From NCBI RefSeq assembly GCF_014207375.1, contig NZ_JACHEE010000002.1, positions 414,885-478,884 on the forward strand: 64,000 nt of DNA. Direction: 5' to 3'. This DNA is from Arthrobacter sp. AZCC_0090 (lineage in GTDB: Bacteria; Actinomycetota; Actinomycetes; Actinomycetales; Micrococcaceae). Under the pieces are notes generated by a model, which was not told where the DNA came from, searched no databases, and worked only from the letters and a program-made list of their open reading frames with translations. The position numbers and the translations under genes were made by a program. Below, in pieces: positions 48,283-58,159 of this stretch; the stretch's first letter is position 1; every line of letters begins with the position of its first letter.

Positions 48283-49035
48283 TTATGTGGCTTCGCCCTC
48301 GCGTCCCTGGTAGCGCCGGACAGCTGCGCGCAAGGCCCGTTCGGCGTCGAAACCCTTCTCCTTCGAACCTGCGACGACGGCAAGCAGCAAGTCTCCAAGT
48401 GCGGCTTCGGAGTCGGGAACCTCCGCTGCCACAATGGAGCGGCCAACGCTTTCGGGGCTGCCCGAACGCGCCGCGCGTTCGGCACGGTCAAGGGATTTCT
48501 GCGCCAAAGCGAGGGCAGGAAGATGGGGTGGGATGCCTTCGAAAGGATCCGAGCGCGCAGGCTTTTCCGCCTTCTTCACGACATCCCACGTTTCGACGAT
48601 CTCCTCCACTGTGGCCGGGAAGGAATCCTGCAAGGAACCGTCAGGCTTGAAGACGTGCGGATTGCGCCGCACCATCTTCTCGGTGATGGTGCGGGCGACG
48701 TCGTCGAACGTGAACCGTCCTTGCTCCTCGGCGAGCCGGGCGTGCAGCACCACTTGAAGCAGCACGTCGCCCAGCTCGCCGCGGAGTTCGTCGGAAGTAT
48801 CGGAACCGGACACACCGGCCTCGATCGAGTCGACCACCTCGTACGCTTCCTCGATCAGGTACTCGACCAAGGATTCGTGGGTCAGCGCCCCCATCCACGG
48901 ACAGTGCTCGCGCAAAGAGGCAATCGTCCCCAGCAGCTCCCCAACCTCGCAAGCTCGGCCGGGGACCCCTGCTGCCGTGGGCCCTCTGAGCGGCCCGACT
49001 GGATTTCCGGCACCGCCAGGAGTCTCGTTAGGCAA
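48283..49035 (-). CDS. mazG: MazG family nucleoside triphosphate pyrophosphohydrolase
   Basis: The protein has 250 residues. The MazG core is LLGTIASLREHCPWMGALTHESLVEYLIEEAYEVVD with the EExxE metal site, and GELGDVLLQVVLHARLAEEQGRFTFDDV. The second half carries KPARSDPFEGIPPHLPALALAQK, typical of the partial second repeat in actinobacteria. It hydrolyses non-canonical or excess NTPs. It overlaps the end of the adenosine deaminase gene by 8 nt. Confidence 0.93.
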   Translation of the reverse strand: MPNETPGGAGNPVGPLRGPTAAGVPGRACEVGELLGTIASLREHCPWMGALTHESLVEYLIEEAYEVVDSIEAGVSGSDTSDELRGELGDVLLQVVLHARLAEEQGRFTFDDVARTITEKMVRRNPHVFKPDGSLQDSFPATVEEIVETWDVVKKAEKPARSDPFEGIPPHLPALALAQKSLDRAERAARSGSPESVGRSIVAAEVPDSEAALGDLLLAVVAGSKEKGFDAERALRAAVRRYQGREGEAT

Positions 49036-50182
49036 GGTTGGCGTAGGCGTCGTTGATGTACTCCACCAACGCTTCTTTTTCGTCCAGCGGCAGGAACGAC
49101 GACTCGGCCGCGTTGAGGGTCAGTTCCAGGAGATCGTCGAGATCGTAGTCGAAGGTCTCCACGAGAAGCTCGAACTCGTCGGTCAGCGTGACACCGCTCA
49201 TGAGCCGGTTATCAGTGTTGATGGTGACGTTGAAGCCCAACTGGTAGAGCATGTCCAACGGGTGGTTCTCGATCCCTTCGCCGAAGTTCGCAATCGCTCC
49301 GGTCTGCAGGTTGGACGAAGGACAGATCTCCAGCGCAATCCCGCGATCGCGGACCCAGCCAGCCACCTCACCCAAGGTGACCATGCCAACGGTGTCCTCG
49401 ACGTCGTCGTCGGCTTCCTCGCTCTCGGCATCCTCGTATTCAACGGTGATGTCCTCTGCGATGCGTACGCCGTGGCCCAAGCGCAGGGCGCGTCCGTCCA
49501 CCAGGGCGGACTGGATGCTCTCCAGGCCTGCTGCTTCGCCGGCGTGCACGGTAGCCGGGAAGTTGTGCTCGGCCAAGTAGGTGAAGGCGTCCTTGAAACG
49601 GGAAGGCAGGAAGCCGTCTTCGGCCCCGGCGATGTCGAAACCGACAGCGCCGTTGTAGCGGTGGCGCACGGCGAGCTCGGCGATTTCCTGGCCGCGGTCA
49701 GCGTGGCGCATCGCCGTGATGAGCTGGCCCACCTGGATCTGGCGGCCGGACTCCTCAACAGCGTCCACGCCGGCGTCGAGCCCTTCCTGGACGGCGTCCA
49801 CAACCTCGTCCAAAGTGAGGCCCTTTTGGAGGTGTTGCTCAGGTGCCCAACGGATCTCGCCGTACACGACGCCATCGTCGGCCAGGTCCTCAACGAACTC
49901 CTTGGCGACGCGCGCCAAGCCTTCCTTGGTCTGCATGACCGCAATCGTGTGGTCGAAGGTTTCCAGATAACGGACCAGCGAACCGGAGTCGGCAGACTCT
50001 CGGAACCACTGGCCGAGCGCTACGGGATCCGTGGAAGGCAAGGTGTGGCCAACGGCCTCCGCCAGCTCGATGATGGTGGCAGGGCGCAGTCCCCCGTCCA
50101 AATGGTCGTGAAGGGAAACCTTCGGGAGGCTCTTCAGGTCGAAGTCAAGGGCAGGGGCAGCATCAACAATGGGCTCAGTCAC
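49028..50182 (-). CDS. add: Adenosine deaminase
   Basis: The protein has 384 residues and deaminates adenosine or deoxyadenosine to inosine. The zinc site is His25-x-His27 in SLHDHLDGG, a third His is in VHAGEAAG, and the catalytic region reads VTINTDNRLMSG (usually NTDDP). An acidic insertion (about 245-262, EYEDAESEEADDDVED) is not typical of the E. coli enzyme. It overlaps mazG by 8 nt and is part of the nucleoside salvage neighbourhood with deoA and cdd. Confidence 0.92.
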   Translation of the reverse strand: MTEPIVDAAPALDFDLKSLPKVSLHDHLDGGLRPATIIELAEAVGHTLPSTDPVALGQWFRESADSGSLVRYLETFDHTIAVMQTKEGLARVAKEFVEDLADDGVVYGEIRWAPEQHLQKGLTLDEVVDAVQEGLDAGVDAVEESGRQIQVGQLITAMRHADRGQEIAELAVRHRYNGAVGFDIAGAEDGFLPSRFKDAFTYLAEHNFPATVHAGEAAGLESIQSALVDGRALRLGHGVRIAEDITVEYEDAESEEADDDVEDTVGMVTLGEVAGWVRDRGIALEICPSSNLQTGAIANFGEGIENHPLDMLYQLGFNVTINTDNRLMSGVTLTDEFELLVETFDYDLDDLLELTLNAAESSFLPLDEKEALVEYINDAYANLA

Positions 50183-50210
50183 CCCCCAACTCTAGGGGGC
50201 CGGAAGAAGC

Positions 50211-50918
50211 TTAGCCAGCAGGGTGTGAGCGCTCGACGCCGGCAGTCGCGTTAACTGCGGTGCCTGCATCTGCTGCGGCTGCTTCCGCGGAAGCAGCGTC
50301 CTTCTTCTCTGTGTCCTTCTTCTCAAGGTGCTTGTGCCACCAACGCAGGGAGTGGTCCACAATAACGCCGAGCACCACCGCGAATGCCACGGCAATCCCC
50401 ACGCCGAGGAGCGGGTTGTTGTGCACCCAGTGGCCCGCCAGCGATCCAATGCCAATCGAATAGCCCACCCAGGTGAAGCAGGCGAACGCATCCAGCCAGA
50501 AGAAGGTCTTGTGGCGGAACCCGGTTTGTCCAGCGACGTAGTTCACGGCCACACGGCCCCACGGGATATACCGGGCGGTGAAGATGAGCACGGCACCGCG
50601 CTTGTCCAGTTCGTAGTGCGCCCAGGCGAACATCTTCTGGACCTTCGGCTTGCGCATCCACTTCCAGCGGTCCAAGCCGATCTTGCGGCCCAGCATGTAA
50701 GCCATGTTGTCGCCGGCCATGGCCCCGATGAGGGCGGTAGAGCCGAGGAGCCACAGATTGGGTTCACCGCGGTGCATTGCCAAGGCCGAGAGCCCTACAA
50801 TGGCGGTTTCACTCGGAAGGATCGTGGCAAAGCCGTCGATGAAAAAGAAAACCAGGAGCACTGGGTAGATCCACGGCTGCCCGGCGGCATGCTCGAGCAT
50901 GTGGTTCATGAATTCCAC
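50211..50918 (-). CDS. DedA family membrane protein (first of a pair)
   Basis: The protein has 235 residues and about five membrane segments. DedA markers are LPSETAIVGLSALAM, GDNMAYMLGRKIG and ARYIPWGRVAVNYVAG. A charged Lys/Glu/Ala-rich tail (KHLEKKDTEKKDAASAEAAA) is cytoplasmic. DedA proteins act in polyprenyl phosphate recycling and lipid flipping. The GTG at 50918 has AGGAG 10 nt upstream; an ATG three codons later is also possible. Confidence 0.9.
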   Translation of the reverse strand: MEFMNHMLEHAAGQPWIYPVLLVFFFIDGFATILPSETAIVGLSALAMHRGEPNLWLLGSTALIGAMAGDNMAYMLGRKIGLDRWKWMRKPKVQKMFAWAHYELDKRGAVLIFTARYIPWGRVAVNYVAGQTGFRHKTFFWLDAFACFTWVGYSIGIGSLAGHWVHNNPLLGVGIAVAFAVVLGVIVDHSLRWWHKHLEKKDTEKKDAASAEAAAADAGTAVNATAGVERSHPAG

Positions 50919-51150
50919 GCAGGCATTGCTCCTCAAGGAAAGTCACACGGTCGCGTGACATAGATCGCTATCCAGTGTCCCACGGCCGGAGCGTCGTTCG
51001 CTACGCCCGGCCGGAGACGAACACAATTTAAGGCTAACCTGCAAGTCACAAGGAAGCATCCGCCCACGGGAGGATCTTCCGGTGCCGAGCGCAAGTACCC
51101 AGGGAGGAGGCGACGCGATCCTGACGGGGGTCGTGGCCAGGCAATCCTGG

Positions 51151-51843
51151 CTAAGGAACGGGTTCCTCTTCCGCCTCTCCGGCATCTTCGGCCGCTTCGG
51201 CCACTTCGGCCGCCTTGTCAGCTTCGCCCCCATCGACCGCGTCCAGTGGGACGGAGCCGCGGACTGTGCTGATGACCCGGTCCACGATGATTCCGAGGAT
51301 GACTGCCGCGACGATCGCGATGATCGCCCCAAGCAAATGGTTGTGTTCGAACCACTGGCCGAAGAACAAGCCGATGGCCACCGAATAGCCGGCCCACAGA
51401 ACGGCAGACATGGCCGTCAGTGCCACGAACATCCCGTGCGAGAAGTGCGTGGCTCCGGCAGTGAGGTTCACCGCCACACGACCGATGGGGATGAACCGAG
51501 CCACCATGATCAGTGACGCGGCCCGGCGTCGAAGTTCCCGTCCAGCCCAACGGAAGGCGCCCTGCATCCTCTGGGAACGCATCCACCGCCAGCGGCGAAC
51601 ACCTATTTGGCGGCCGATCAAGTAGGCGATGTTGTCGCCCGTGAAAGCCCCCAGCGCACCCACCAAAATCAGGAGCCATGCATTGGGCACTCCCGCAGTC
51701 GCGCAGACGGCCGCGAGTCCAACCACCACCGATTCACTGGGAATGGGTGGAAAGAAGCCGTCGATCACGCAGCAAGCAAAGACCAGAAGCAATACCCAGG
51801 GCTGCCCGGCTGCGGCGAGGATGAAGTCGTTGATTGCCTGCAC
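51151..51843 (-). CDS. DedA family membrane protein (second of a pair)
   Basis: The protein has 230 residues and is a paralogue of the neighbouring gene (PPIPSESVVVGLAAV, GDNIAYLIGRQIG, ARFIPIGRVAVNLTAGATHF). The C-terminal tail is acidic (GGEADKAAEVAEAAEDAGEA). Arrangement in tandem with a diverged copy suggests duplication. It follows deoA by 65 nt. Confidence 0.9.
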   Translation of the reverse strand: MQAINDFILAAAGQPWVLLLVFACCVIDGFFPPIPSESVVVGLAAVCATAGVPNAWLLILVGALGAFTGDNIAYLIGRQIGVRRWRWMRSQRMQGAFRWAGRELRRRAASLIMVARFIPIGRVAVNLTAGATHFSHGMFVALTAMSAVLWAGYSVAIGLFFGQWFEHNHLLGAIIAIVAAVILGIIVDRVISTVRGSVPLDAVDGGEADKAAEVAEAAEDAGEAEEEPVP

Positions 51844-51908
51844 GGTCTTCCTAACGAATGGCCGGGAGGATAGTCTCCCGGGCGTCCGAAACGGCCCGGG
51901 AGACCAGC

Positions 51909-53219
51909 CTAGGAGATCCGGTCGATGATGAGCCGCTGCGCAGGCCGCGAGCCCTCGGGGGCGATAAGCACGGCCCCCTCCAGGGCTTCCTTCGCCCTTT
52001 CGAATTTCTCGGGGGTATCAGTCAGCAGGGTCATCAGCGGCTCCCCCGCACGCACCAAGGCGCCCGGTTTGGCGTGCATGCGCACCCCTGCACCGGCCTG
52101 GACGATGTCTTCCTTCCGGGCACGTCCGGCGCCGAGGCGCCACGCAGCCACACCCACTGACAATGCGTCGAGCTCCACCAGGACGCCGTCGGCCGGGGCC
52201 GGGATGACCTCCGATTCCTTGGCTACTGGCAAGGCCGCGCGCGGATCGCCCCCTTGGGCCTCGATCATGCGGTTCCAGACGTCCATCGCTCGGCCGTCCT
52301 TGAGCGCGGCCCGGGGGTCGGCGTCGTGCACTCCGGCACAGGCCAGCATCTCTTCAGCGAGCCTGACGGTCAGTTCGACGACGTCTTCCGGACCGCCGCC
52401 TGCAAGCACTTCCACCGATTCCTCCACCTCGATGGCATTTCCCGCGGTCAAGCCCAGTGGAGTACCCATGTTGGTCAGGAGGGCCACGGTGTTGACGCCG
52501 GCATCCTTGCCCAGTGCCACCATGGTTTCGGCCAGCTCGCGGGCGCGGGCCTCGTCCTTCATGAACGCCCCCGAGCCCACCTTCACGTCAAGCACCAGGG
52601 ATCCCGTGCCCTCGGCGATCTTCTTGCTCATAATGGACGAGGCAATCAGCGGGATGGCTTCCACCGTGCCCGTCACGTCCCGGAGGGCGTAGAGCTTCTT
52701 GTCTGCCGGAGCCAATCCGGTGCCGGCTGCGCAAATGACCGCTCCAACGTCCTGCAATTGGGCCAGGATTTCTGCATTGCTCAGGTTCGCCCGCCAGCCG
52801 GGAATCGCTTCGAGCTTGTCCAGGGTCCCGCCAGTGTGGCCCAGCCCCCTGCCGGAAAGCTGGGGAACCGCCACTCCGAAGACCGCCACCAATGGCGCCA
52901 GGGGAAGGGTGATCTTATCCCCGACTCCCCCTGTGGAGTGCTTGTCCGTGGTGGCCTTCATGCCGCCGTCGGGACGCCGAAGGCTGGAGAAGTCCATTCG
53001 CTCGCCCGAGGCAATCATCGCCTCGGTCCAGCGCGAGATCTCGGCACGGTCCATTCCATTGAGCAGGATGGCCATGTTCAGGGCCGCCATCTGCTCGTCG
53101 GCAATGACACCGCGGGTGTAAGCATCGATGGTCCAGTCGATCTGTTCCGGGCTCAGGGTGCCCTTGTCCCGCTTGATGCTGATGATCTGAACGGCATCAA
53201 ACGCTTCAGTCTGTGTCAC
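51909..53219 (-). CDS. deoA: Thymidine phosphorylase
   Basis: The protein has 436 residues and phosphorolyses thymidine and deoxyuridine to base and deoxyribose-1-phosphate. Signatures are DKHSTGGVGDK, SGRGLGHTGGTLDKLEAIPG and DVKVGSGAFMK. The GTG overlaps the cdd stop (GTGA), giving a cdd-deoA salvage pair that runs behind the nucleoside importer genes. Confidence 0.95.
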   Translation of the reverse strand: MTQTEAFDAVQIISIKRDKGTLSPEQIDWTIDAYTRGVIADEQMAALNMAILLNGMDRAEISRWTEAMIASGERMDFSSLRRPDGGMKATTDKHSTGGVGDKITLPLAPLVAVFGVAVPQLSGRGLGHTGGTLDKLEAIPGWRANLSNAEILAQLQDVGAVICAAGTGLAPADKKLYALRDVTGTVEAIPLIASSIMSKKIAEGTGSLVLDVKVGSGAFMKDEARARELAETMVALGKDAGVNTVALLTNMGTPLGLTAGNAIEVEESVEVLAGGGPEDVVELTVRLAEEMLACAGVHDADPRAALKDGRAMDVWNRMIEAQGGDPRAALPVAKESEVIPAPADGVLVELDALSVGVAAWRLGAGRARKEDIVQAGAGVRMHAKPGALVRAGEPLMTLLTDTPEKFERAKEALEGAVLIAPEGSRPAQRLIIDRIS

Positions 53220-53629
53220 CGGTTCTCCTCCAGGTTGTCGGGACCGAAGGCATCGGGCAGCACTTGGTCCATGGTCTTGATGCCCTGTGTTGTCATGAGC
53301 TGCATGCCGGGTGCCCGGAATTCATACAGCAATTGTCTGCAGCGGCCGCACGGCATGAGAATGTTCCCCTTCGCGTCCACGCAGTAGAATGCCCGCAGTC
53401 TGCCGCCTCCACCCATGTGGAGGTCACCCACCAGGGCGCACTCAGCACACAGTGTGAGGCCGTAGCTGGCGTTCTCCACGTTGCAGCCGCTGACGATCCG
53501 TCCGTCCTCGGTGAGGGCGGCGGCCCCCACCGGGAACTTCGAATACGGAGCGTAAGCCTTACCCATGGCGGTGACCGCAGCGGCTTCGAGGGCCGCCCAG
53601 TCCACCCCTCCGGTATCCGTGGCCGCCAC
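53216..53629 (-). CDS. cdd: Cytidine deaminase
   Basis: A 137-residue short, tetrameric-type enzyme that deaminates cytidine and deoxycytidine. The zinc site is in GCNVENASYGLTLCAECAL and MPCGRCRQLLYE. The GTG at 53629 is 2 nt after the permease stop, with AAGGGTTGACC before it. It is in series with the importer permeases and deoA. Confidence 0.95.
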   Translation of the reverse strand: MAATDTGGVDWAALEAAAVTAMGKAYAPYSKFPVGAAALTEDGRIVSGCNVENASYGLTLCAECALVGDLHMGGGGRLRAFYCVDAKGNILMPCGRCRQLLYEFRAPGMQLMTTQGIKTMDQVLPDAFGPDNLEENR

Positions 53630-53631
53630 GG

Positions 53632-55143
53632 TCAACCCTTGACGTACGGTATGCCGCTTGCCGCCGGCGGCCGGGACCTTCCCACCAACCCAGCGACCGC
53701 GAAGACCGTCAAGGCATACGGAAGCATGGCCATGAACTGGCTCGGCACGGGCGATCCGATGATGGTGATGACGCTCTGAAGGTTGTCCGCGAAGCCGAAC
53801 AACAATGCGGCCAGGAACGCGCCGATCGGGTTCCAACGTCCGAAGATCAACGCCGCCAACGCGATGTACCCGCGGCCTCCGGACATGTCCTTGCTGAACG
53901 CATCCACGGAAACCAGCGTGAAGAATGAGCCGCCAATACCCGCGATAGCGCCGCCCATGAGCACATTCCAAAAACGGGTCCGGTTGACGTTGATGCCCAC
54001 GGTGTCGGCCGCCTGCGGGTGCTCGCCGACGGCCCTCACACGGAGCCCCCACTTCGTGTGGAAAAGGCCGAGGTAAACCACGATCACGGCGACGTACATC
54101 AAATAGCCCACCAGGGACTGGTGGAACAGGATGGGGCCGATGATGGGGATATCGGACAGGAAGGGGATATCCACCGGAGGCAGGCGGCCGGGCTTGTTGA
54201 GGCCCTCCGGGTCCGCCGTCAGCAGGGTCGAGAACAGGAAGCTCGTCAATCCACTGATGAGGACGTTGAGGACGACGCCCACGATGATCTGGTTGACGAG
54301 GTACTTGATGCTGACCACAGCCAGGACCAGGGAAACAAGCGACCCGGCCACTGCCGCAGCGACCAGTCCGGCGTAGACGTTGTGCGTCACCGTAGCAACA
54401 ACGGCCGCTGAAAACGCTCCCAAAAGGAGCTGTCCTTCAATGGCGATGTTGACCACGCCGACGCGTTCGCACAGGACCCCGGACAGGGATCCGAAGACCA
54501 GCGGCACGGCCAAGGTGACGGATCCTGCGATCAGTCCAGCGAGGGAGATGGAAGGCTCATCGCCATTTCCGCCAGCCACGATCCAGACCATGAACCCGAT
54601 GAGGAACACTGCGGCAAAGGTACCGCCCACCCAGCGGGGCGTGGCCTTCTTCGCCTGGGTGAGGTACACCGTGTAGCCGGCCAGGCCCAGGAGAATCACC
54701 GCAGCGATCCAGCCGATGGCCGCCGATGGAAGCGTGATCTTGGAAACCTTTGCCACTCCGAGCGCGGCCAAGCCGAGCACCACAACCGCGGCGACGGTGG
54801 CTGGGGGCAGCCAGCCCGGTAGTTGGCCCGAACCCGATGCGGGGCCCGAACGACGGCGGACGAACCACAGGTATCCGAGCCAGGCCGAAAGAAGAAGTGC
54901 CAGGACCAAAGTGACCCACGCAGCCACGTTGGAGGCCGCTTCATTCGCCGCCTCGGCTATGCCAAAGCCTGCAGATTTCGAATTGGACATGAATCCGAAC
55001 AGCACGGTTCCGAGGATTGCTAGCAGGGACAGCCCGATTCCGGCTTTCCAGCTCACCAGTTCGCTGACGCCCGGCTTTCCGGAGCGATCAGGAGCGTTGC
55101 CGGCGGGCGTGCCACTACCGGGCTGCGTTGTTGTGGTGCTCAT
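53632..55143 (-). CDS. BMP-type nucleoside ABC transporter permease (second)
   Basis: The protein has 503 residues and many membrane helices. The core belongs to the BPD_transp_2 family (VGVVNIAIEGQLLLGAFSAA, DTVGINVNRTRFWNVLMGGAIAGIGG, GRGYIALAALIFGRWNPIG). An N-terminal extension of about 190 residues with extra helices is longer than usual for this permease. The ATG at 55143 overlaps the first permease stop by 4 nt. It pairs with that permease and the double ATPase to import nucleosides. Confidence 0.93.
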   Translation of the reverse strand: MSTTTTQPGSGTPAGNAPDRSGKPGVSELVSWKAGIGLSLLAILGTVLFGFMSNSKSAGFGIAEAANEAASNVAAWVTLVLALLLSAWLGYLWFVRRRSGPASGSGQLPGWLPPATVAAVVVLGLAALGVAKVSKITLPSAAIGWIAAVILLGLAGYTVYLTQAKKATPRWVGGTFAAVFLIGFMVWIVAGGNGDEPSISLAGLIAGSVTLAVPLVFGSLSGVLCERVGVVNIAIEGQLLLGAFSAAVVATVTHNVYAGLVAAAVAGSLVSLVLAVVSIKYLVNQIIVGVVLNVLISGLTSFLFSTLLTADPEGLNKPGRLPPVDIPFLSDIPIIGPILFHQSLVGYLMYVAVIVVYLGLFHTKWGLRVRAVGEHPQAADTVGINVNRTRFWNVLMGGAIAGIGGSFFTLVSVDAFSKDMSGGRGYIALAALIFGRWNPIGAFLAALLFGFADNLQSVITIIGSPVPSQFMAMLPYALTVFAVAGLVGRSRPPAASGIPYVKG

Positions 55144-56513
55144 GCTGTTGCCGCTCCGCTCTCGATTTTTCCGGAGGGGATCGTTCCGGAGCCGGGCCCT
55201 CCCGGGGCCTTCTTCTTTTTCCGGGGATTCAGTCCGAAGATCGCGCGCACCAGTGGGGGTGCCGCAATGAAGAGGACGATCAGGGACTGGATGACCAAAA
55301 CGATGTCGATCGGGGTCTGGGTCTGTGCCTGCATCGCGACGCCCCCCGCCCGGAACGCACCGAACAGGAGACCGGCGAAGAAGGTTCCCCACGGCGTCGA
55401 ACGGCCCAACAGCGCGACGGTGATGGCATCGAATCCGATGGAAGCCGCGACGCCTCCCGAAAGGTACTTCTCCGTCCCTGACACCTGCGCGATGCCAGCG
55501 AGGCCTGCAAGCGCACCCGCAATCGCCATGACCAGGATCACGGCCCGCGGAACGTTGATTCCAGCGGTGCGTGCCGCGCTCTGGTTGGCGCCCACGGCCC
55601 GGAATTCAAAGCCAAGCGTGGAGCGGTTCAGGAGCCACCAGACGAAGGCGGTCGCCACCACGGCCAGGAGGAAGCCGGCGTGGAGCCTGAACTGCGGACC
55701 GAGCAACTCCGGAAACAGCGCCGACTGGTCCAGGAAGGGCGAGATCGGGTTGGTCGAGCCCTTGCGCTGGAAAGCCGGAGTGGTCAGGAGGAAAAGGAGC
55801 AGGAAATTGGCGATGTAGTTCAGCATGATGGTCACGATGACCTCATGCGCCCCGGTCCGCGCCTTGAGGAGACCGACGACGGCGCCCCACACCGCGCCGC
55901 CGACGAGTCCGGCAACGATGACCACCAGGAGGTGGACCAGGAACGGCAAGTGCCACGTGAAGCCAACGTAGGCCCCGAACAGGGCACCAAAGATGATTTG
56001 GCCTTGCGCGCCGATGTTGAACAGTCCCGCACGGAAGGCCAATGCCACGCCGAGCCCTGCGCAAATCAGGGGCGTGGACACCGTCAGAGTTTCAGTGATC
56101 GGGTACAGCTGGGCTGCGGCGTCGGCCCCGGCCCAGTTGAAGAGCGAGCCCTGGACCAGGGCGACGTACGGCCTGAAGACCTCGGTGAGCATGTCCCCCG
56201 GCTGCGCGAAGAAATATCCTGCCGTTTCTGCCACTTTGGGGTTGGTCACGGCCATCAGGATTCCGCCGAGCACAATCGCGAGGAGCACTGACAACACCGA
56301 TACCATGGCGTTTCCGCTCACGATCTGCCGGAAGACTGAACCACCGGCGGCGTGCGGGATCTGGCCGCCTTGGCTGGTAGCCGGAACTGCTGACGGGGCC
56401 ATCGCACCGTCAGCAGTGTCCAGCGCGACATCCAGGACGACCTCGTCAGCCAGAGTTTCTGGAAGCACCGGGTTGACCTCTTGTTTGTGTCGAGGGGTGT
56501 TGGACTCAGACAT
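55140..56513 (-). CDS. BMP-type nucleoside ABC transporter permease (first)
   Basis: The protein has 457 residues. A polar N-terminus of about 75 residues is followed by eight to ten helices with FRAGLFNIGAQGQIIFGALFGAYV and GFEFRAVGANQSAARTAGINV typical of the family, and a Lys-rich C-terminal tail. It overlaps the ATPase gene by 8 nt upstream and the second permease by 4 nt downstream. Confidence 0.94.
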   Translation of the reverse strand: MSESNTPRHKQEVNPVLPETLADEVVLDVALDTADGAMAPSAVPATSQGGQIPHAAGGSVFRQIVSGNAMVSVLSVLLAIVLGGILMAVTNPKVAETAGYFFAQPGDMLTEVFRPYVALVQGSLFNWAGADAAAQLYPITETLTVSTPLICAGLGVALAFRAGLFNIGAQGQIIFGALFGAYVGFTWHLPFLVHLLVVIVAGLVGGAVWGAVVGLLKARTGAHEVIVTIMLNYIANFLLLFLLTTPAFQRKGSTNPISPFLDQSALFPELLGPQFRLHAGFLLAVVATAFVWWLLNRSTLGFEFRAVGANQSAARTAGINVPRAVILVMAIAGALAGLAGIAQVSGTEKYLSGGVAASIGFDAITVALLGRSTPWGTFFAGLLFGAFRAGGVAMQAQTQTPIDIVLVIQSLIVLFIAAPPLVRAIFGLNPRKKKKAPGGPGSGTIPSGKIESGAATA

Positions 56514-58056
56514 GTGTTCCTCCCTCGAGGGTTTTGTGCGCAGTCAGTTCTGCCTCGTGTTCCGGAACGCCTGCCATCATCAAGCCCAACACGTCGCGGG
56601 AGGTACCGGCGGGAACAATCCCGACGAGCCTCCCACGGTAGAGAACGGCAATCCTGTCAGCGAGCTCAAGCACTTCATCGAGTTCCGTGGAGACGATCAT
56701 CACCGGGGTTCCGTTGTCCCGTTCGGCAATGACCCGTTTGTGCACGAACTCGATGGAGCCGACGTCGAGGCCTCGGGTGGGCTGTGATGCGATGAAGAGC
56801 CTCAATGGCCTGGACAACTCCCTCGCCAGCACCACCTTTTGCTGGTTTCCGCCGGAGAGCGTGCCTACGGCGACGTTGATCGACGGCGTCCGCACATCGA
56901 ACTCTTCGACCTTTTTCTCCGCGTGGGAAGCAATCAAGGCCGGTTTCATGCCGATGCCTTGGGCGAAGGGCGGCTTGTCGTAAAGGTCCAGGATCATGTT
57001 CTCGGAAATGGAGAACGTTCCAACCAGACCGTCGATCTTGCGGTCTTCGGGGACGAACCCGACGCCGGCGGATAGGACCTGCTTGACGCTCCTGCCGAGC
57101 AGTTCGACGTCGTCAAGGGTGATGGACCCGGTGACGTGGGGCTGGACACCGAGGATGGCTTCCGTGAGCTCGGTCTGGCCGTTGCCTTGGACACCGGCAA
57201 TGGCAAGCACTTCGCCCTTGGCGATGTCGAAACTCAGCCCGTCCACGACGTGCTGGCCGTTGTGGTCAACAACGGTGAGGTCCCGGACCTTGAAGGTCGC
57301 CTCCCCCGGCTGGGCGGGCTTTTTTTCCAGGGTCAGGCTGACTGCCCGCCCAACCATCGCCGAGGCGAGTTCCGTTGGTGACGCCGAGGGGTCAGCTTGA
57401 CCGACCACTTTCCCCCGCCGGATCACGGTGATGGTGTCCGAAATTTCCTTGACCTCACGCAGTTTGTGCGAAATGAAGACAATGGACTTTCCGGCAGCCT
57501 TGAGCTGTCTGATGATGTCAAGGAGCTCATCGGTTTCCTGCGGAGTAAGAACGGCAGTCGGTTCATCGAGAATCAGGACTTCGGCGTCGCGCACCAATGC
57601 TTTGATGATCTCGACCCGCTGCTGCACCCCCACGGGAAGGTCTTCCACGAGCGCATCGGGGTCGACGTGAAATCCATATTGCTTGGAAATCTCGGAGATC
57701 TTGCGGCGGGTTTCATCCAAGTTCAGGAAACCGGCGGCTTTGGTGGCTTCATTTCCCAGGGCTACATTTTCGGCCACGGTGAAAACGGGAATCAGCATGA
57801 AGTGCTGGTGGACCATGCCGATGCCTGCCGCCATGGCGTCGCCGGGACCCTTGAAGATGACCGGCGTGCCGTCAACGAGGATTTCGCCCTCGCTGGGATC
57901 GTAGAGTCCGTAAAGGACATTCATCAGGGTGGATTTGCCGGCACCGTTTTCGCCCAAAAGGCAATGGACTTGGCCGGGTTCAACCACGAGATCGATGTGG
58001 TCATTGGCTACGAGGGATCCGAAGCGCTTCGTGATCCCTTTCAGTTCGAGTTTCAA
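56506..58056 (-). CDS. ABC transporter ATP-binding protein with two ABC domains (nucleoside importer)
   Basis: The protein has 516 residues. The first ABC domain has Walker A GENGAGKST and Walker B VLILDEPTAVL. The second has a degenerate A site (IAGVQGNGQTEL) and signature TLSGGNQQKVVLARELS. This is the RbsA/NupA-like layout used with BMP-family binding proteins. It lies 164 nt after the bmpA gene and overlaps the permease gene downstream. Confidence 0.94.
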   Translation of the reverse strand: MKLELKGITKRFGSLVANDHIDLVVEPGQVHCLLGENGAGKSTLMNVLYGLYDPSEGEILVDGTPVIFKGPGDAMAAGIGMVHQHFMLIPVFTVAENVALGNEATKAAGFLNLDETRRKISEISKQYGFHVDPDALVEDLPVGVQQRVEIIKALVRDAEVLILDEPTAVLTPQETDELLDIIRQLKAAGKSIVFISHKLREVKEISDTITVIRRGKVVGQADPSASPTELASAMVGRAVSLTLEKKPAQPGEATFKVRDLTVVDHNGQHVVDGLSFDIAKGEVLAIAGVQGNGQTELTEAILGVQPHVTGSITLDDVELLGRSVKQVLSAGVGFVPEDRKIDGLVGTFSISENMILDLYDKPPFAQGIGMKPALIASHAEKKVEEFDVRTPSINVAVGTLSGGNQQKVVLARELSRPLRLFIASQPTRGLDVGSIEFVHKRVIAERDNGTPVMIVSTELDEVLELADRIAVLYRGRLVGIVPAGTSRDVLGLMMAGVPEHEAELTAHKTLEGGTHV

Positions 58057-58159
58057 AACTCCAACCCATCTATAAAGGATGGCTCCTCGTCATCACCGTG
58101 CTCCCAGCATAGTGCTCGGCCAAGGAGTGTCGAAGAGCAAAATTGAAGGCAACGCAGAA

